6,926 bases of DNA, taken from the NCBI GenBank assembly GCA_020721745.1, contig DYMC01000129.1:1-6926 (forward strand). The letters are read 5' to 3'. The position numbers and the translations under genes were made by a program. The notes beneath the pieces are model-generated. The model was not told the origin of the DNA. It searched no databases and was given only the letters and a program-made list of their open reading frames with translations. This document shows positions 1 through 6,775 of the stretch, one piece after another; the first letter of the stretch is position 1, and each line of letters opens with the position of its first letter. The DNA is from Lentisphaera sp. (GTDB lineage: Bacteria > Verrucomicrobiota > Lentisphaeria > Victivallales > GWF2-50-93).

Positions 1-1
1 A

Positions 2-265
2 TCAAGGGGGCGAATCATACTCATGACAACAGACATGTCTCTTGAGACACAAGACGCCATCGTGATGTATTGCGCAAGGGCGAAAATAGAGACGGCTTTC
101 AACGTCATCAAGAATCTCCTCGGCGGCATGACATACAGGTTCTGGTCGAAATACCTTGCGCCGGCATCGAGAAGACCTTCTAAAAACACGGTGCCGCAAC
201 ATTCATCGAGACCGGAAAAGACCGCCAGGATGCCAGCGGGTTTTGAAACCAGAAAAAACTTATGA
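2..265 (+). pseudogene. IS4-superfamily transposase, C-terminal fragment (5' end outside window)
   Basis: This is the end of a DDE transposase. The reading frame is open from base 2, so the gene begins upstream; the ATG at 23 is internal. The residues Y (68-70), R (77-79), E (89-91) and K (110-112) fit the Y-(2)-R-(3)-E-(6)-K signature of IS4 transposases exactly, and the E would be the third catalytic acidic residue. The preceding stretch, LMTTDMSLE, and the following YRFWSK...RRPSKN also look like this group. From memory, relatives carry a longer helical C-terminal tail after this point. Here only about 30 unrecognisable residues follow before TGA at 263-265, so the 3' end is probably truncated or frameshifted. 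I am sure of the superfamily but not of the exact IS family or of whether it is inactive, because the N-terminal part cannot be seen. Confidence 0.75.
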
Positions 266-284
266 CTCACGAGACAACAAAAAG

Positions 285-296
285 TTATCTAGATAA
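285..296. repeat. 12-bp perfect palindrome TTATCTAGATAA
   Basis: This perfect palindrome lies 19 bp past the transposase stop codon, in an AT-rich stretch (266-344) that otherwise shows no gene. A second near-palindrome, GCAGTT-TT-AACTGC, is at 339-352, at the decayed end of the IS30 relic. Neither is followed by a clear T-tract, so I do not call a terminator. One of them could be residual insertion-sequence end structure, but no partner end is visible. Confidence 0.3.
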
Positions 297-344
297 TACA
301 ATAAAAATTGCTCATTTGCGATGATTTGCAACTAAACAGCAGTT

Positions 345-517
345 TTAACTGCGTCGTCTAGGGTAATCATCCCGCCCAGCGTTCCTGACAAGCCCCCTGC
401 TGATCGTTGACACGTGACCCCCTACGGCCCCCTGGCCGTCTCCATCAAACTGCGCCCATCTTGCTTAAAAAACAAGATGTTGTATCTTTGTCCAAGGGGT
501 GGCTGTCTATATTTCAT
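345..517 (-). pseudogene. IS30-family transposase, N-terminal relic with frameshift
   Basis: On the - strand an ATG at 517-515 opens a frame reading MKYRQPPLGQRYNILFFKQD, then GRSLMETAR. This matches the opening of IS30-family transposases (consensus-like YRQLT.GQRY.I..L...G.S..EIA). The frame then hits TAG at 424-422. Skipping two bases in the run of G (429-430 on the + strand) gives a continuation, AVGGHVSTISRGLVRNAGR, which is the expected second half of the helix-turn-helix (family pattern IGV..STISRELRRN). That frame ends at TAA (347-345). The DDE catalytic domain is absent, so this is the relic of a roughly 56-residue N-terminal DNA-binding region. It converges on the IS4 fragment, which may have replaced the rest. 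The family call rests on two separate motif blocks in the right order. Confidence 0.82.
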
Positions 518-519
518 AA

Positions 520-526
520 CCTCCTC
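520..526 (-). promoter_or_regulatory. Strong Shine-Dalgarno of the IS30 relic
   Basis: On the - strand GAGGAGG lies immediately before TT-ATG. The match to the 16S anti-SD is excellent. The two-base spacing is shorter than the usual five to nine, so initiation may be less efficient than the motif suggests. It supports the ATG at 517 as the original transposase start. Confidence 0.6.
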
Positions 527-553
527 TTGGTTGCGCTTAAAACGGCAATTTTG

Positions 554-588
554 CAATTGGCTCAATATAAAAATAGCTCGGCCAATTG
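554..588. repeat. 8-bp inverted repeat flanking the -10 (CAATTGGC / GCCAATTG)
   Basis: CAATTGGC (554-561) and GCCAATTG (581-588) form a perfect dyad with a 19-bp centre that contains the -10 of the - strand promoter. One arm overlaps the -35 edge and the other the predicted start site. This is a plausible operator or transposase-binding site. In RNA it could also form a hairpin downstream of the DUF302 gene, but it has a 19-nt loop and no good U-tract, so it would be a poor terminator. Confidence 0.5.
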
Positions 589-592
589 TTAA
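564..592 (-). promoter_or_regulatory. Sigma70-type promoter of the IS30 relic
   Basis: Read on the - strand, TTAACA (592-587) and TATATT (569-564) are separated by exactly 17 nt; each differs from consensus at one base. Transcription would start near 557, giving a leader of about 40 nt to the ATG at 517. The promoter sits just past the stop codon of the DUF302 gene, as expected for a promoter at the end of an IS element inserted there. Confidence 0.6.
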
Positions 593-604
593 ACTCCGGG
601 TGGC

Positions 605-1090
605 TCACTTCGCGATCAGGTCATCCATTATCTTCATCTGTTCCTGCGTCGCGAGCGCGGCCATTTCGGCGGCGGTGCCTCCGAGCATATAGCCGACAAG
701 GGAGAAGTTCAGGCGCGATATCACTACCGATCCGTCGGGCTTCTGGTATACCGCGAACTGGCACGGGATCACGGACGCGAGTCTACGGGATTTATGGTCA
801 TCCACTATCGTCTTTGCGATTTTCGCGTTGCACAGTGTGATTACATTTATGGGTGTGCGGTCGGATGGTTGTGGAATGGAGCATGCGGAGACCCGCGCCA
901 GCCACGTCCCGGTCGCCGCGGCGTTCTTCGCGATTCTCTCGGCGGTCTCATTCACCCCCAGCCTCGACTTGTATTCGATCAGGATGTAGCGTTTTACGAC
1001 GAGCCCGCCGACAAGATACGTGATCACCACGCCCCACAGCATCCCGCAGAGGAAGATACCGACAAATCTCCATTCAAATCTTTTCTTCAT
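605..1090 (-). CDS. Membrane-anchored DUF302 domain protein
   Basis: A 161-residue protein with one N-terminal membrane segment (about residues 9-31, after the basic start MKKRFEWR), followed by a DUF302 (TT1751-like) domain at about 37-155. Family-type features include Cys87 in ITLCNAKIA, Cys110 in IPCQFAVYQ, then KPDGSVVISRLN and a glycine-rich YMLGGTAAEM stretch. The spaced cysteines match the subgroup with LCNP...MPC motifs. The short N-terminus before the helix is positive, so the domain most likely faces the periplasm, though this is a prediction. The family's biochemical role is not established and I assign none. The start is the only sensible one before the membrane segment; the Shine-Dalgarno (GAG, weak) is poor. 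The gene is divergent from purL with a 94-bp gap, and an IS30 end lies directly past its stop codon. Confidence 0.8.
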   Translation of the reverse strand: MKKRFEWRFVGIFLCGMLWGVVITYLVGGLVVKRYILIEYKSRLGVNETAERIAKNAAATGTWLARVSACSIPQPSDRTPINVITLCNAKIAKTIVDDHKSRRLASVIPCQFAVYQKPDGSVVISRLNFSLVGYMLGGTAAEMAALATQEQMKIMDDLIAK

Positions 1091-1144
1091 TTTCTCATCT
1101 TTTTTTTTGATTTATGGTGAAAAAAGTCTTTGCGCTGGTAAGTT

Positions 1145-1184
1145 AAGGAGTTTTCAGCTCAAAACAAACCGGGTTTGGACTTTT
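1145..1184 (+). promoter_or_regulatory. Displaced Shine-Dalgarno and hairpin in the purL leader
   Basis: AAGGAG (1145-1150) is the only good ribosome-binding site before purL, but it lies 34 nt from the ATG at 1185, and no in-frame start codon exists at normal spacing. Between them, CAAAC (1165-1169) can pair with GTTTG (1173-1177) around a CGG loop, and AAAA (1161-1164) with TTTT (1181-1184), leaving a three-base bulge. Folding this away leaves a 10-nt spacing. CAAACC-G-GGTTTG is also a 13-bp DNA palindrome and could be an operator instead. The sequence facts are direct; the function is inference. I see no convincing -35/-10 pair in the 94-bp gap. Confidence 0.4.
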
Positions 1185-4145
1185 ATGCACAGGATAGAGA
1201 TCAGCGCCTTGGAAAAATGGAAGGATCCCCTCGCCGAATCGGTGAAGTCCGGCGCGAGGAATTATTTCGGGATGGATTGCGGCGAGATCCGCGTCCGCAG
1301 AGTCTACACGATAGACGCCAGGATCTCGGCGGGCCAGGCCAGACGCGTCGCAAAGGAGATAGCGAATCCGGTCACGGAGGTCTGGCGCGTGGATGCCAAC
1401 GACTGCCCGGGCGCTAAATCAGCGATAAGAATCGGCCTGCGCCCGGGAGTGACGGACAATGTCGGCAAAACGGCCAAGGAGGCCGTATCAGACATTGTTG
1501 GAAGGAGGCTTGGCGAGGATGAAAACGTGTTCAGCTCGATCGAATACCTCTTTATGTCGGCCGATCTTCCAAGGAGCCAGCTTGCGAAAATCGCAGAAGG
1601 CCTCCTGGCAAACCAGCTCATAGAGACCATCTCGATTTTCTCCGCAGCCGAACTCGGGAAGAGCGGCATGCCGCCTAATCTGCCGAATGTCAGCTTTTCA
1701 GACTGCGGCGGGGTGAAGGAATACGATCTGGATGTCTCCGACGGCAAACTCATGGAGATAAGCCGCAAGGGGCTGCTGGCCCTGTCCCTCGACGAGATGA
1801 AGACCATCAGGGATTATTTCAGGCAGGCGAAGGGCAGGGAGAGGTTCGGACTGTCGAAAAAGGCGACCGACGTGGAGCTGGAGGTCCTCGCACAGACATG
1901 GTCAGAGCACTGCAAGCACAAGATATTCGACGCGGAGATAGACTACACCAACGACAAAGGGGAAAAAAAACGAATCGTGTCATGCTTCAAGTCGTTCATA
2001 AGGAAAAGCACCGAAGAGATATCCAGGAGGAGGAAATGGCTGGTTTCCGTCTTCCACGACAATGCGGGCGTGATATCGTTCAACGATGAGTTCGACCTTG
2101 TCTACAAGGTGGAGACGCACAACAGCCCGTCCGCGCTGGATCCCTACGGCGGGGCGATCACTGGAATCGTCGGGGTGAACCGCGATCCGATGGGCACGGG
2201 GCAGGGCGCCAGGCTTCTCTCGAACGTGTGGGGATACTGCCTCGCCTCCCCGTTCACCGCCGCAAAGGACGTCCCGGACGGGCTGCTGCATCCGAGACGG
2301 CTCCGCGACGGGATTCACAAGGGCGTGATAGACGGTGGCAATCAAAGCGGCATTCCCTACTCCCTCGGCTGGGAGTATTTCGATCCTTCATACATAGGCA
2401 AGCCGCTTGTATACTGCGGGACTCTTGGCTATCTGCCGAAGAGGATAGGAAAGGTGAAAGGCTTCGAGAAGAGCATCAAGCCCGGCGATCTGATCGTGAT
2501 GGCGGGGGGCAGGATCGGGAAAGACGGCATACACGGGGCGACCTTCTCCAGCGAGGAGCTGCACAAGGACAGTCCCACCCAGGCGGTCCAGATTGGCGAC
2601 CCGATAACGCAGAAGAAGCTCTCCGATTTCATACTCGAGGCGAGGGACGCGGGACTATACAGGTTCATAACGGACAATGGCGCCGGGGGACTCTCATCGA
2701 GCATAGGCGAGATGGCCGAGCATTCCGGCGGATGCGAGGTGGACATATCGAAGGCGCCCCTGAAATACCACGGGCTCGCCCCCTGGGAGATTCTTCTCTC
2801 GGAGGCGCAGGAGAGGATGTGCTTCGCTGTCCCGAAGAGGAACATCGCCAAGTTCATGAAACTGGCCCGGGAACGCGATGTCGAGGCGACAGTCCTGGGG
2901 AAATTCACGGACAGCGGAAGATTCCAGATCACTTTCGGGAAAAGAACAGTCGCATGCATTGACCTTGAGTTCATGCACGGGGGGCTTCCGCGGATGAAAC
3001 TGAAGGCGAAATGGAACCCTCCCGCCTTTCCGGCACCCAGAATTTCGGACAAGACTCTGAAAAAAGATTTTGCGGCACTGCTGTCGAGGCTCAACGTCTG
3101 CTCCAATGAATACAAGGCGAGGCAATATGACCACGAGGTCAAGGGAATCAGCGTTCTCAAGCCCTTCATCGGAAGAAATCGCGACATAGCCTCCGACGCA
3201 TCAATAGTGACACTGAAGGCAATGGCCAAGGAGGGAGTCGTTCTATCGTCCGCAATTCTCCCAAGATACAGTCTCCTGGACTGCTACCACATGACCGCCT
3301 CCGTCATTGATTTGGCGGTCCGAAGGATAATCGCCGTTGGAGGAAGGCTCGACCACATCGCCGGGCTGGACAATTTCTGCTGGCCGGACCCGGTCCGTAG
3401 CGAAAGGACTCCGGATGGAGAATACAAGCTCGCCCAGCTGGTCCGGGCCAACCAGGCGCTCTACGACTACACAAAGGCCTTCGGTGTCCCTTGCATATCC
3501 GGGAAGGACAGCATGAAGAACGACAGCACGCGCGGAGGGCGCAAGATCTCGATACTGCCGACATTGCTTTTCAGCGCGGTATCGAAGATTGACGACATAT
3601 CGAAGGCGGTTTCCCTCGATGCGAAATTCGCAGGAGACCTGCTCTGCGTGATCGGGACGACCGGCCCCGAGCTCGGGGGGAGCGAGTATCTGGCGATGAA
3701 GGGAGAAGTCGGCGACAAGGTTCCGCAGGTGGATGCAAAATCGGCGCTCAGGACCTACGAAAAGGTGTCGAGGCTCACCGATGCCGGACTGCTAAATTCG
3801 CTCCACACCCCGGCTCTTGGTGGACTTGCCGTTGCTTTTGCGAAAATCGCAATGGCCGGCAGGCTCGGGCTTCACGTGGATCTCGACATGATTCCATCCC
3901 GTGGAATAAAATCCGCGGCGGAGCTTCTCTTCTCGGAGTCGAACAGCCGATTCATAGCCACCTTCTCCAGGCGCAATGCGGAACGGATAGGGAGAATCCT
4001 GTCCGGGATTCCGTTCGCCGTGGCCGGGGAGGTCGTTGAAAATCCAAAAATCGAAATGACAAGCTCGAAGTTCAAGGGAGCAAACTTCTCCGTCGGCCTG
4101 GATGAGCTGCTCGGCAGATACAAGAGCCCTCTGGACGGCGTGTGA
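1185..4145 (+). CDS. purL: Phosphoribosylformylglycinamidine (FGAM) synthase, PurS-like plus PurL, no glutaminase domain
   Basis: A 986-residue cytosolic enzyme of de novo purine synthesis. It converts FGAR to FGAM with ATP and ammonia, the latter normally delivered by PurQ, which is not in the window. Residues about 1-165 contain two PurS-like repeats (from RIEISALEKW and from AIRIGLRPGV), equivalent to the PurS dimer of split systems. Then come the linker with SEHCKHK (240-246), VETHNSPSALDPYGGA with His312, GGRIGKDGIHGA (441-452), DNGAGGL (497-503), LSEAQERM (538-545) and, in the second half, SGKDSM (772-777). At 873-881 LHTPALGGL replaces the usual CHDxSDGGL. The protein stops where large enzymes such as E. 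coli PurL (about 1295 aa) continue into the GATase. The ATG at 1185 fits the family's N-terminus; an upstream in-frame extension to 1020 would run through the divergent DUF302 gene and is rejected. Confidence 0.95.
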   Translation: MHRIEISALEKWKDPLAESVKSGARNYFGMDCGEIRVRRVYTIDARISAGQARRVAKEIANPVTEVWRVDANDCPGAKSAIRIGLRPGVTDNVGKTAKEAVSDIVGRRLGEDENVFSSIEYLFMSADLPRSQLAKIAEGLLANQLIETISIFSAAELGKSGMPPNLPNVSFSDCGGVKEYDLDVSDGKLMEISRKGLLALSLDEMKTIRDYFRQAKGRERFGLSKKATDVELEVLAQTWSEHCKHKIFDAEIDYTNDKGEKKRIVSCFKSFIRKSTEEISRRRKWLVSVFHDNAGVISFNDEFDLVYKVETHNSPSALDPYGGAITGIVGVNRDPMGTGQGARLLSNVWGYCLASPFTAAKDVPDGLLHPRRLRDGIHKGVIDGGNQSGIPYSLGWEYFDPSYIGKPLVYCGTLGYLPKRIGKVKGFEKSIKPGDLIVMAGGRIGKDGIHGATFSSEELHKDSPTQAVQIGDPITQKKLSDFILEARDAGLYRFITDNGAGGLSSSIGEMAEHSGGCEVDISKAPLKYHGLAPWEILLSEAQERMCFAVPKRNIAKFMKLARERDVEATVLGKFTDSGRFQITFGKRTVACIDLEFMHGGLPRMKLKAKWNPPAFPAPRISDKTLKKDFAALLSRLNVCSNEYKARQYDHEVKGISVLKPFIGRNRDIASDASIVTLKAMAKEGVVLSSAILPRYSLLDCYHMTASVIDLAVRRIIAVGGRLDHIAGLDNFCWPDPVRSERTPDGEYKLAQLVRANQALYDYTKAFGVPCISGKDSMKNDSTRGGRKISILPTLLFSAVSKIDDISKAVSLDAKFAGDLLCVIGTTGPELGGSEYLAMKGEVGDKVPQVDAKSALRTYEKVSRLTDAGLLNSLHTPALGGLAVAFAKIAMAGRLGLHVDLDMIPSRGIKSAAELLFSESNSRFIATFSRRNAERIGRILSGIPFAVAGEVVENPKIEMTSSKFKGANFSVGLDELLGRYKSPLDGV

Positions 4146-5023
4146 AAACCTCCGACAAAGAAACTCCGGCTTCGCGTCTCCCCCCCTGGATACGCATCCG
4201 CATCTCGAACACGGGGGAAAGAGAAAAAGTCGCCGGCATCCTCCGCGAGAAGGGATTGAACACCGTCTGCGCGAGCGCGAAATGTCCCAATCTTGGCGAA
4301 TGCTGGTGCCGCGGGACGGCGACCTTCATGATACTTGGCGACTTCTGCACGAGAGACTGCAGATTCTGCGCGATCGGACACTCCTCCACCCCCCCTCCCC
4401 CCGATCCCGCTGAACCTGCGAAAATCGCGGAGGCCGTGGCAAAGCTCGGCTTGAAGCATGCGGTTGTGACCAGCGTGACCAGGGATGATCTTCCCGACGG
4501 CGGAGCGGCCGCCTTCGCCGAGACGACAAGGCAGATAAGGCGTCTCTCTCCGGCGACCAAGACAGAGCTTCTCGTCCCGGACTTCGGGGGAAGCCTGGAC
4601 TGCCTGAAGACTGTAATTGACGCAGGCCCCGACATATTGAACCACAATCTGGAGACGGTGAGGCGGCTTACGCCCTTGATCAGGAGCGGGGCCGACTACG
4701 ACCGCTCGCTGGGCGTTCTCGCCGGGGCGTTCCGCATTTCCGGCGGGAACATGACCGTCAAGTCCGGAATCATGCTGGGGCTTGGCGAGGAGGAGGACGA
4801 GATAGCCCGGGCCATCCGGGATATCCGGGAGACAGGAGCCTCGATGCTGACGATAGGCCAGTATCTGCGGCCAGGGGCTGGAAACGTGGCCGTGGCGAGA
4901 TTCGCGCATCCAAATGAGTTCGAGGACTGGAAAAAACTCGCGCTGGGGCTAGGTTTCAGGAGTGTTTGGAGCGCCCCCCTGGTAAGAAGCTCGTATATGG
5001 CGGAGGAGCAGACGTGCAAATAA
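4142..5023 (+). CDS. lipA: Lipoyl synthase, radical SAM
   Basis: A 293-residue radical-SAM enzyme. It inserts two sulfurs at C6 and C8 of the octanoyl group carried by lipoyl domains of 2-oxoacid dehydrogenase E2 subunits or glycine cleavage H protein. The auxiliary cluster cysteines C43, C48 and C54 (C-x4-C-x5-C) and the SAM-cluster cysteines C69, C73 and C76 (C-x3-C-x2-C, in FCTRDCRFC) are all present. So is the C-terminal RSSY (282-285), whose serine ligates the auxiliary cluster, so the enzyme looks complete and active. Length is near the family norm (E. coli 321). The GTG start overlaps the purL stop (GTGA, 4142-4145) and has no strong Shine-Dalgarno, so translation is probably coupled to purL. 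No lipB or lipoate-ligase gene is in the window. Its frame overlaps the next gene by 10 nt. Confidence 0.96.
   Translation: MKTSDKETPASRLPPWIRIRISNTGEREKVAGILREKGLNTVCASAKCPNLGECWCRGTATFMILGDFCTRDCRFCAIGHSSTPPPPDPAEPAKIAEAVAKLGLKHAVVTSVTRDDLPDGGAAAFAETTRQIRRLSPATKTELLVPDFGGSLDCLKTVIDAGPDILNHNLETVRRLTPLIRSGADYDRSLGVLAGAFRISGGNMTVKSGIMLGLGEEEDEIARAIRDIRETGASMLTIGQYLRPGAGNVAVARFAHPNEFEDWKKLALGLGFRSVWSAPLVRSSYMAEEQTCK
5002..5008 (+). promoter_or_regulatory. Shine-Dalgarno deciding the kinase start
   Basis: GGAGGAG lies inside the last codons of lipA and ends 5 nt before GTG at 5014; its GGAGG core is 7 nt away. The alternative in-frame ATG at 4966 would need a 58-nt overlap with lipA and has no comparable site. 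It would also add 16 residues in front of the membrane helix. GTG 5014 is preferred. Confidence 0.7.
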
Positions 5024-6594
5024 CAGTGCTCATTCTTCTGGCAGCTCTGGTCAGCATGGGCATGGGCATCATCTTCATACACGCAAGGAAAATAATCGCC
5101 GAGAGGAAGCTATACGAGAAGGACAAGGCGATAAAGCGCGAGCGCGAGGGGGTCGCCGCCATCCTCGAACTCTCCGATAAGTCCGTTGACGCAGACATCA
5201 GCGATGCCGTGTTCCTGTCGCTTTTCGCGGAATACGCGCAGAGATCCCTTGGAGGGTCTGGATCGGCGGTCTTCACTGTCAAGGACAAGGACGAGTTCGC
5301 AGGCTGCTCGGTCTCCGGCACCTTCCCGCCTATCAAGGACATCCCGCAGCAGGTGGAGCAGCAGCTTCTGGCCCACCCGAAATACCACAGCAAGTTCCTC
5401 TGCGACATCAAGATCCCGTTCAATGTCCAGCAAATAGAGGATCTATGCGAGGGTCACGGCTACTTCTACTCGAAGGGCGTCATCCAGGATCTTCTACCCA
5501 AATCCTTCTTCAAGCTCGCGAAGAGGACCGTGCTCGCGCCGATATACATCAACTCGGCGATGACAGCGGTCATCATAGTCGTGTCAGGGGACGACTTCGA
5601 CACCCACGCGATAGACGAGCACGATGCCGAATATCTGGCGCGTCTATGCGAGATAGCAGCGATGAGCCTGAAAGGGATAAGAATATTCCGCGAGAAGCGC
5701 GAGTTCGAGCAGAATCTCCAGCAGGCTAAGGAGGAGGGCATGCTCCAGGTCTCGGCCGGGATCATACACAACATCGGCAATGCTATCACAGTCGCGAAAC
5801 TGAACGTGGTGGAGATGAAGGACAAGAACCAGCCGCCCTCGGCGGACAGCCCCGAGTCGCTGATCACAAACGAACTCCTGCCGGAGCTCAGAAAGCACGT
5901 ATCGTCCGGAGACGCGGGCGAATTCCTCTCGAAGGATCCCGCAGGCTCGCAGTTCATCGAGATAATCTCCGAACTCGTCTCCCATCTCTCCAGGCGCAGC
6001 GAGGACAATGCGAAGCTGGCCAAGTCCCTTTCGAACAAGCTCAACCACATCAGCGAGATAATCGAGCTGCAGCAGAGGTTCATAGGCGAACTGGGGACAG
6101 AGAACCTGACCACGCTGGCCCCGGTGATCGAATCGGCGATAAAGATATTCGAGGAGACCTTCAGCAAGAAGGCCGTCTTCATGGAGACGGAAATCATGCC
6201 GAAGTCGCCGGAGGTGCTCATAGACCCCTCCATGATGACACAGGTCTACATCAACCTCGTGAAGAACGCGGTCGAGGCGATGGAGGCGGAGAACGCACTC
6301 AAGGAGAAGCGGATAAGGATCACCCTGCGGCAGGAGGAGATCAAAGGCAGGTCTTTCGTCATATCAGAAGTCATAGACAATGGCCCGGGAATAGCCCCTG
6401 AAAACCTATCTAAAATGTTCAAGTTCGGCTTCTCCACAAAGGAAAAGTCCAGACATTCCAGAGGCTACGGCCTGCATTCATGCATGGAGACAGTCAGGAA
6501 ATATGGCGGCGCAATAGAAGTAAACAGCACGCCGGGGAAGGGAACCACCTTCACGATTAAAATCCCGGCAGCCGGCAGCAGCCAGAAATCTTGA
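5014..6594 (+). CDS. GAF-domain sensor histidine kinase with one membrane segment
   Basis: A 526-residue kinase read from GTG 5014. A single N-terminal hydrophobic helix (about 2-22) anchors it and has almost nothing outside, so sensing is probably cytosolic. A charged linker leads to a GAF-like domain (about 45-218; GCSVSGTFPP at 97-106), then a coiled coil and the phosphoacceptor region, whose box is SAGIIHNIGNAIT with His252. A long helical segment follows (about 260-375, ending in HISEIIELQQ). The HATPase_c domain has an N box INLVKNA (Asn418), G1 DNGPGI (455-460), F box KFGFSTK (470-476), G2 SRGYGLHS (482-489) and G3 PGKGTTF (507-513). All nucleotide-binding motifs are intact. There is no receiver, PAS or output domain, and no response regulator nearby, so the partner is unknown. 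Its 10-nt overlap with lipA implies coupled translation. The ligand is not predictable. Confidence 0.9.
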   Translation: MQITVLILLAALVSMGMGIIFIHARKIIAERKLYEKDKAIKREREGVAAILELSDKSVDADISDAVFLSLFAEYAQRSLGGSGSAVFTVKDKDEFAGCSVSGTFPPIKDIPQQVEQQLLAHPKYHSKFLCDIKIPFNVQQIEDLCEGHGYFYSKGVIQDLLPKSFFKLAKRTVLAPIYINSAMTAVIIVVSGDDFDTHAIDEHDAEYLARLCEIAAMSLKGIRIFREKREFEQNLQQAKEEGMLQVSAGIIHNIGNAITVAKLNVVEMKDKNQPPSADSPESLITNELLPELRKHVSSGDAGEFLSKDPAGSQFIEIISELVSHLSRRSEDNAKLAKSLSNKLNHISEIIELQQRFIGELGTENLTTLAPVIESAIKIFEETFSKKAVFMETEIMPKSPEVLIDPSMMTQVYINLVKNAVEAMEAENALKEKRIRITLRQEEIKGRSFVISEVIDNGPGIAPENLSKMFKFGFSTKEKSRHSRGYGLHSCMETVRKYGGAIEVNSTPGKGTTFTIKIPAAGSSQKS

Positions 6595-6601
6595 ACCATA
6601 T

Positions 6602-6629
6602 CTTCCGTGTGGAAGGGTTTCATGCTTCC
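6602..6629 (+). terminator. Possible weak terminator or alternative hairpins after the operon
   Basis: Just past the kinase stop codon, CTTCC (6602-6606) pairs with GGAAG (6611-6615) across a four-base loop. The same GGAAG can instead pair with CTTCC at 6625-6629. The first stem is followed only by GGTTT, not a proper T-tract, so intrinsic termination would be weak. No better terminator is visible up to 6775; the rest of this stretch is AT-rich with no gene I can support. Confidence 0.25.
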
Positions 6630-6775
6630 CGGCAGGAAATCTCACAACATTCGAACGGATCTTCCAGGATGGCTATTTGCTCTAAAAATATAATAATCTA
6701 ATTATCAATAAGATATGGCTTTTACTCTGGAATATTGTAGCCACTAAAATATTTGAAATAATTTTATTTTTATAT

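Noticed and set aside
407..412. TTGACA as a + strand -35 box.
   Set aside because: No -10-like sequence lies 16-18 nt downstream; the sequence there is GC-rich.
457..479. Hairpin CATCTTG-N9-CAAGATG and the nearby ACGGCC-N4-GGCCGT stem (424-439) as a structured RNA or terminators.
   Set aside because: Both lie within the IS30 coding relic, and neither has a T-tract in a useful direction. I see no further organised structure, so no RNA gene is called.
332..517. A 61-codon - strand gene with an in-frame TAG (422-424), suggesting amber readthrough or pyrrolysine; none of the five main genes with a visible stop codon uses TAG.
   Set aside because: The residues after the TAG make no sense in that frame, whereas shifting by two bases restores the IS30 helix-turn-helix sequence. 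A frameshifted relic explains it better.
414..692. A 92-residue + strand ORF across 414-692.
   Set aside because: It crosses the IS30 relic and the end of the DUF302 gene in antisense, has no ribosome-binding site, and resembles no family I know.
1020..1184. A 55-residue N-terminal extension of PurL from ATG 1020.
   Set aside because: It runs antisense through the start of the DUF302 gene, is unlike PurL proteins, and the family N-terminus begins at the ATG at 1185.
3872..4909. A long - strand ORF (345 codons) opposite purL and lipA.
   Set aside because: It is a shadow of two well-supported genes in GC-rich DNA, spans their junction, and has no recognisable domain.
4966..5013. ATG 4966 as the kinase start.
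   Set aside because: It needs a 58-nt overlap with lipA and has no good ribosome-binding site; GTG 5014 has GGAGGAG at correct spacing.
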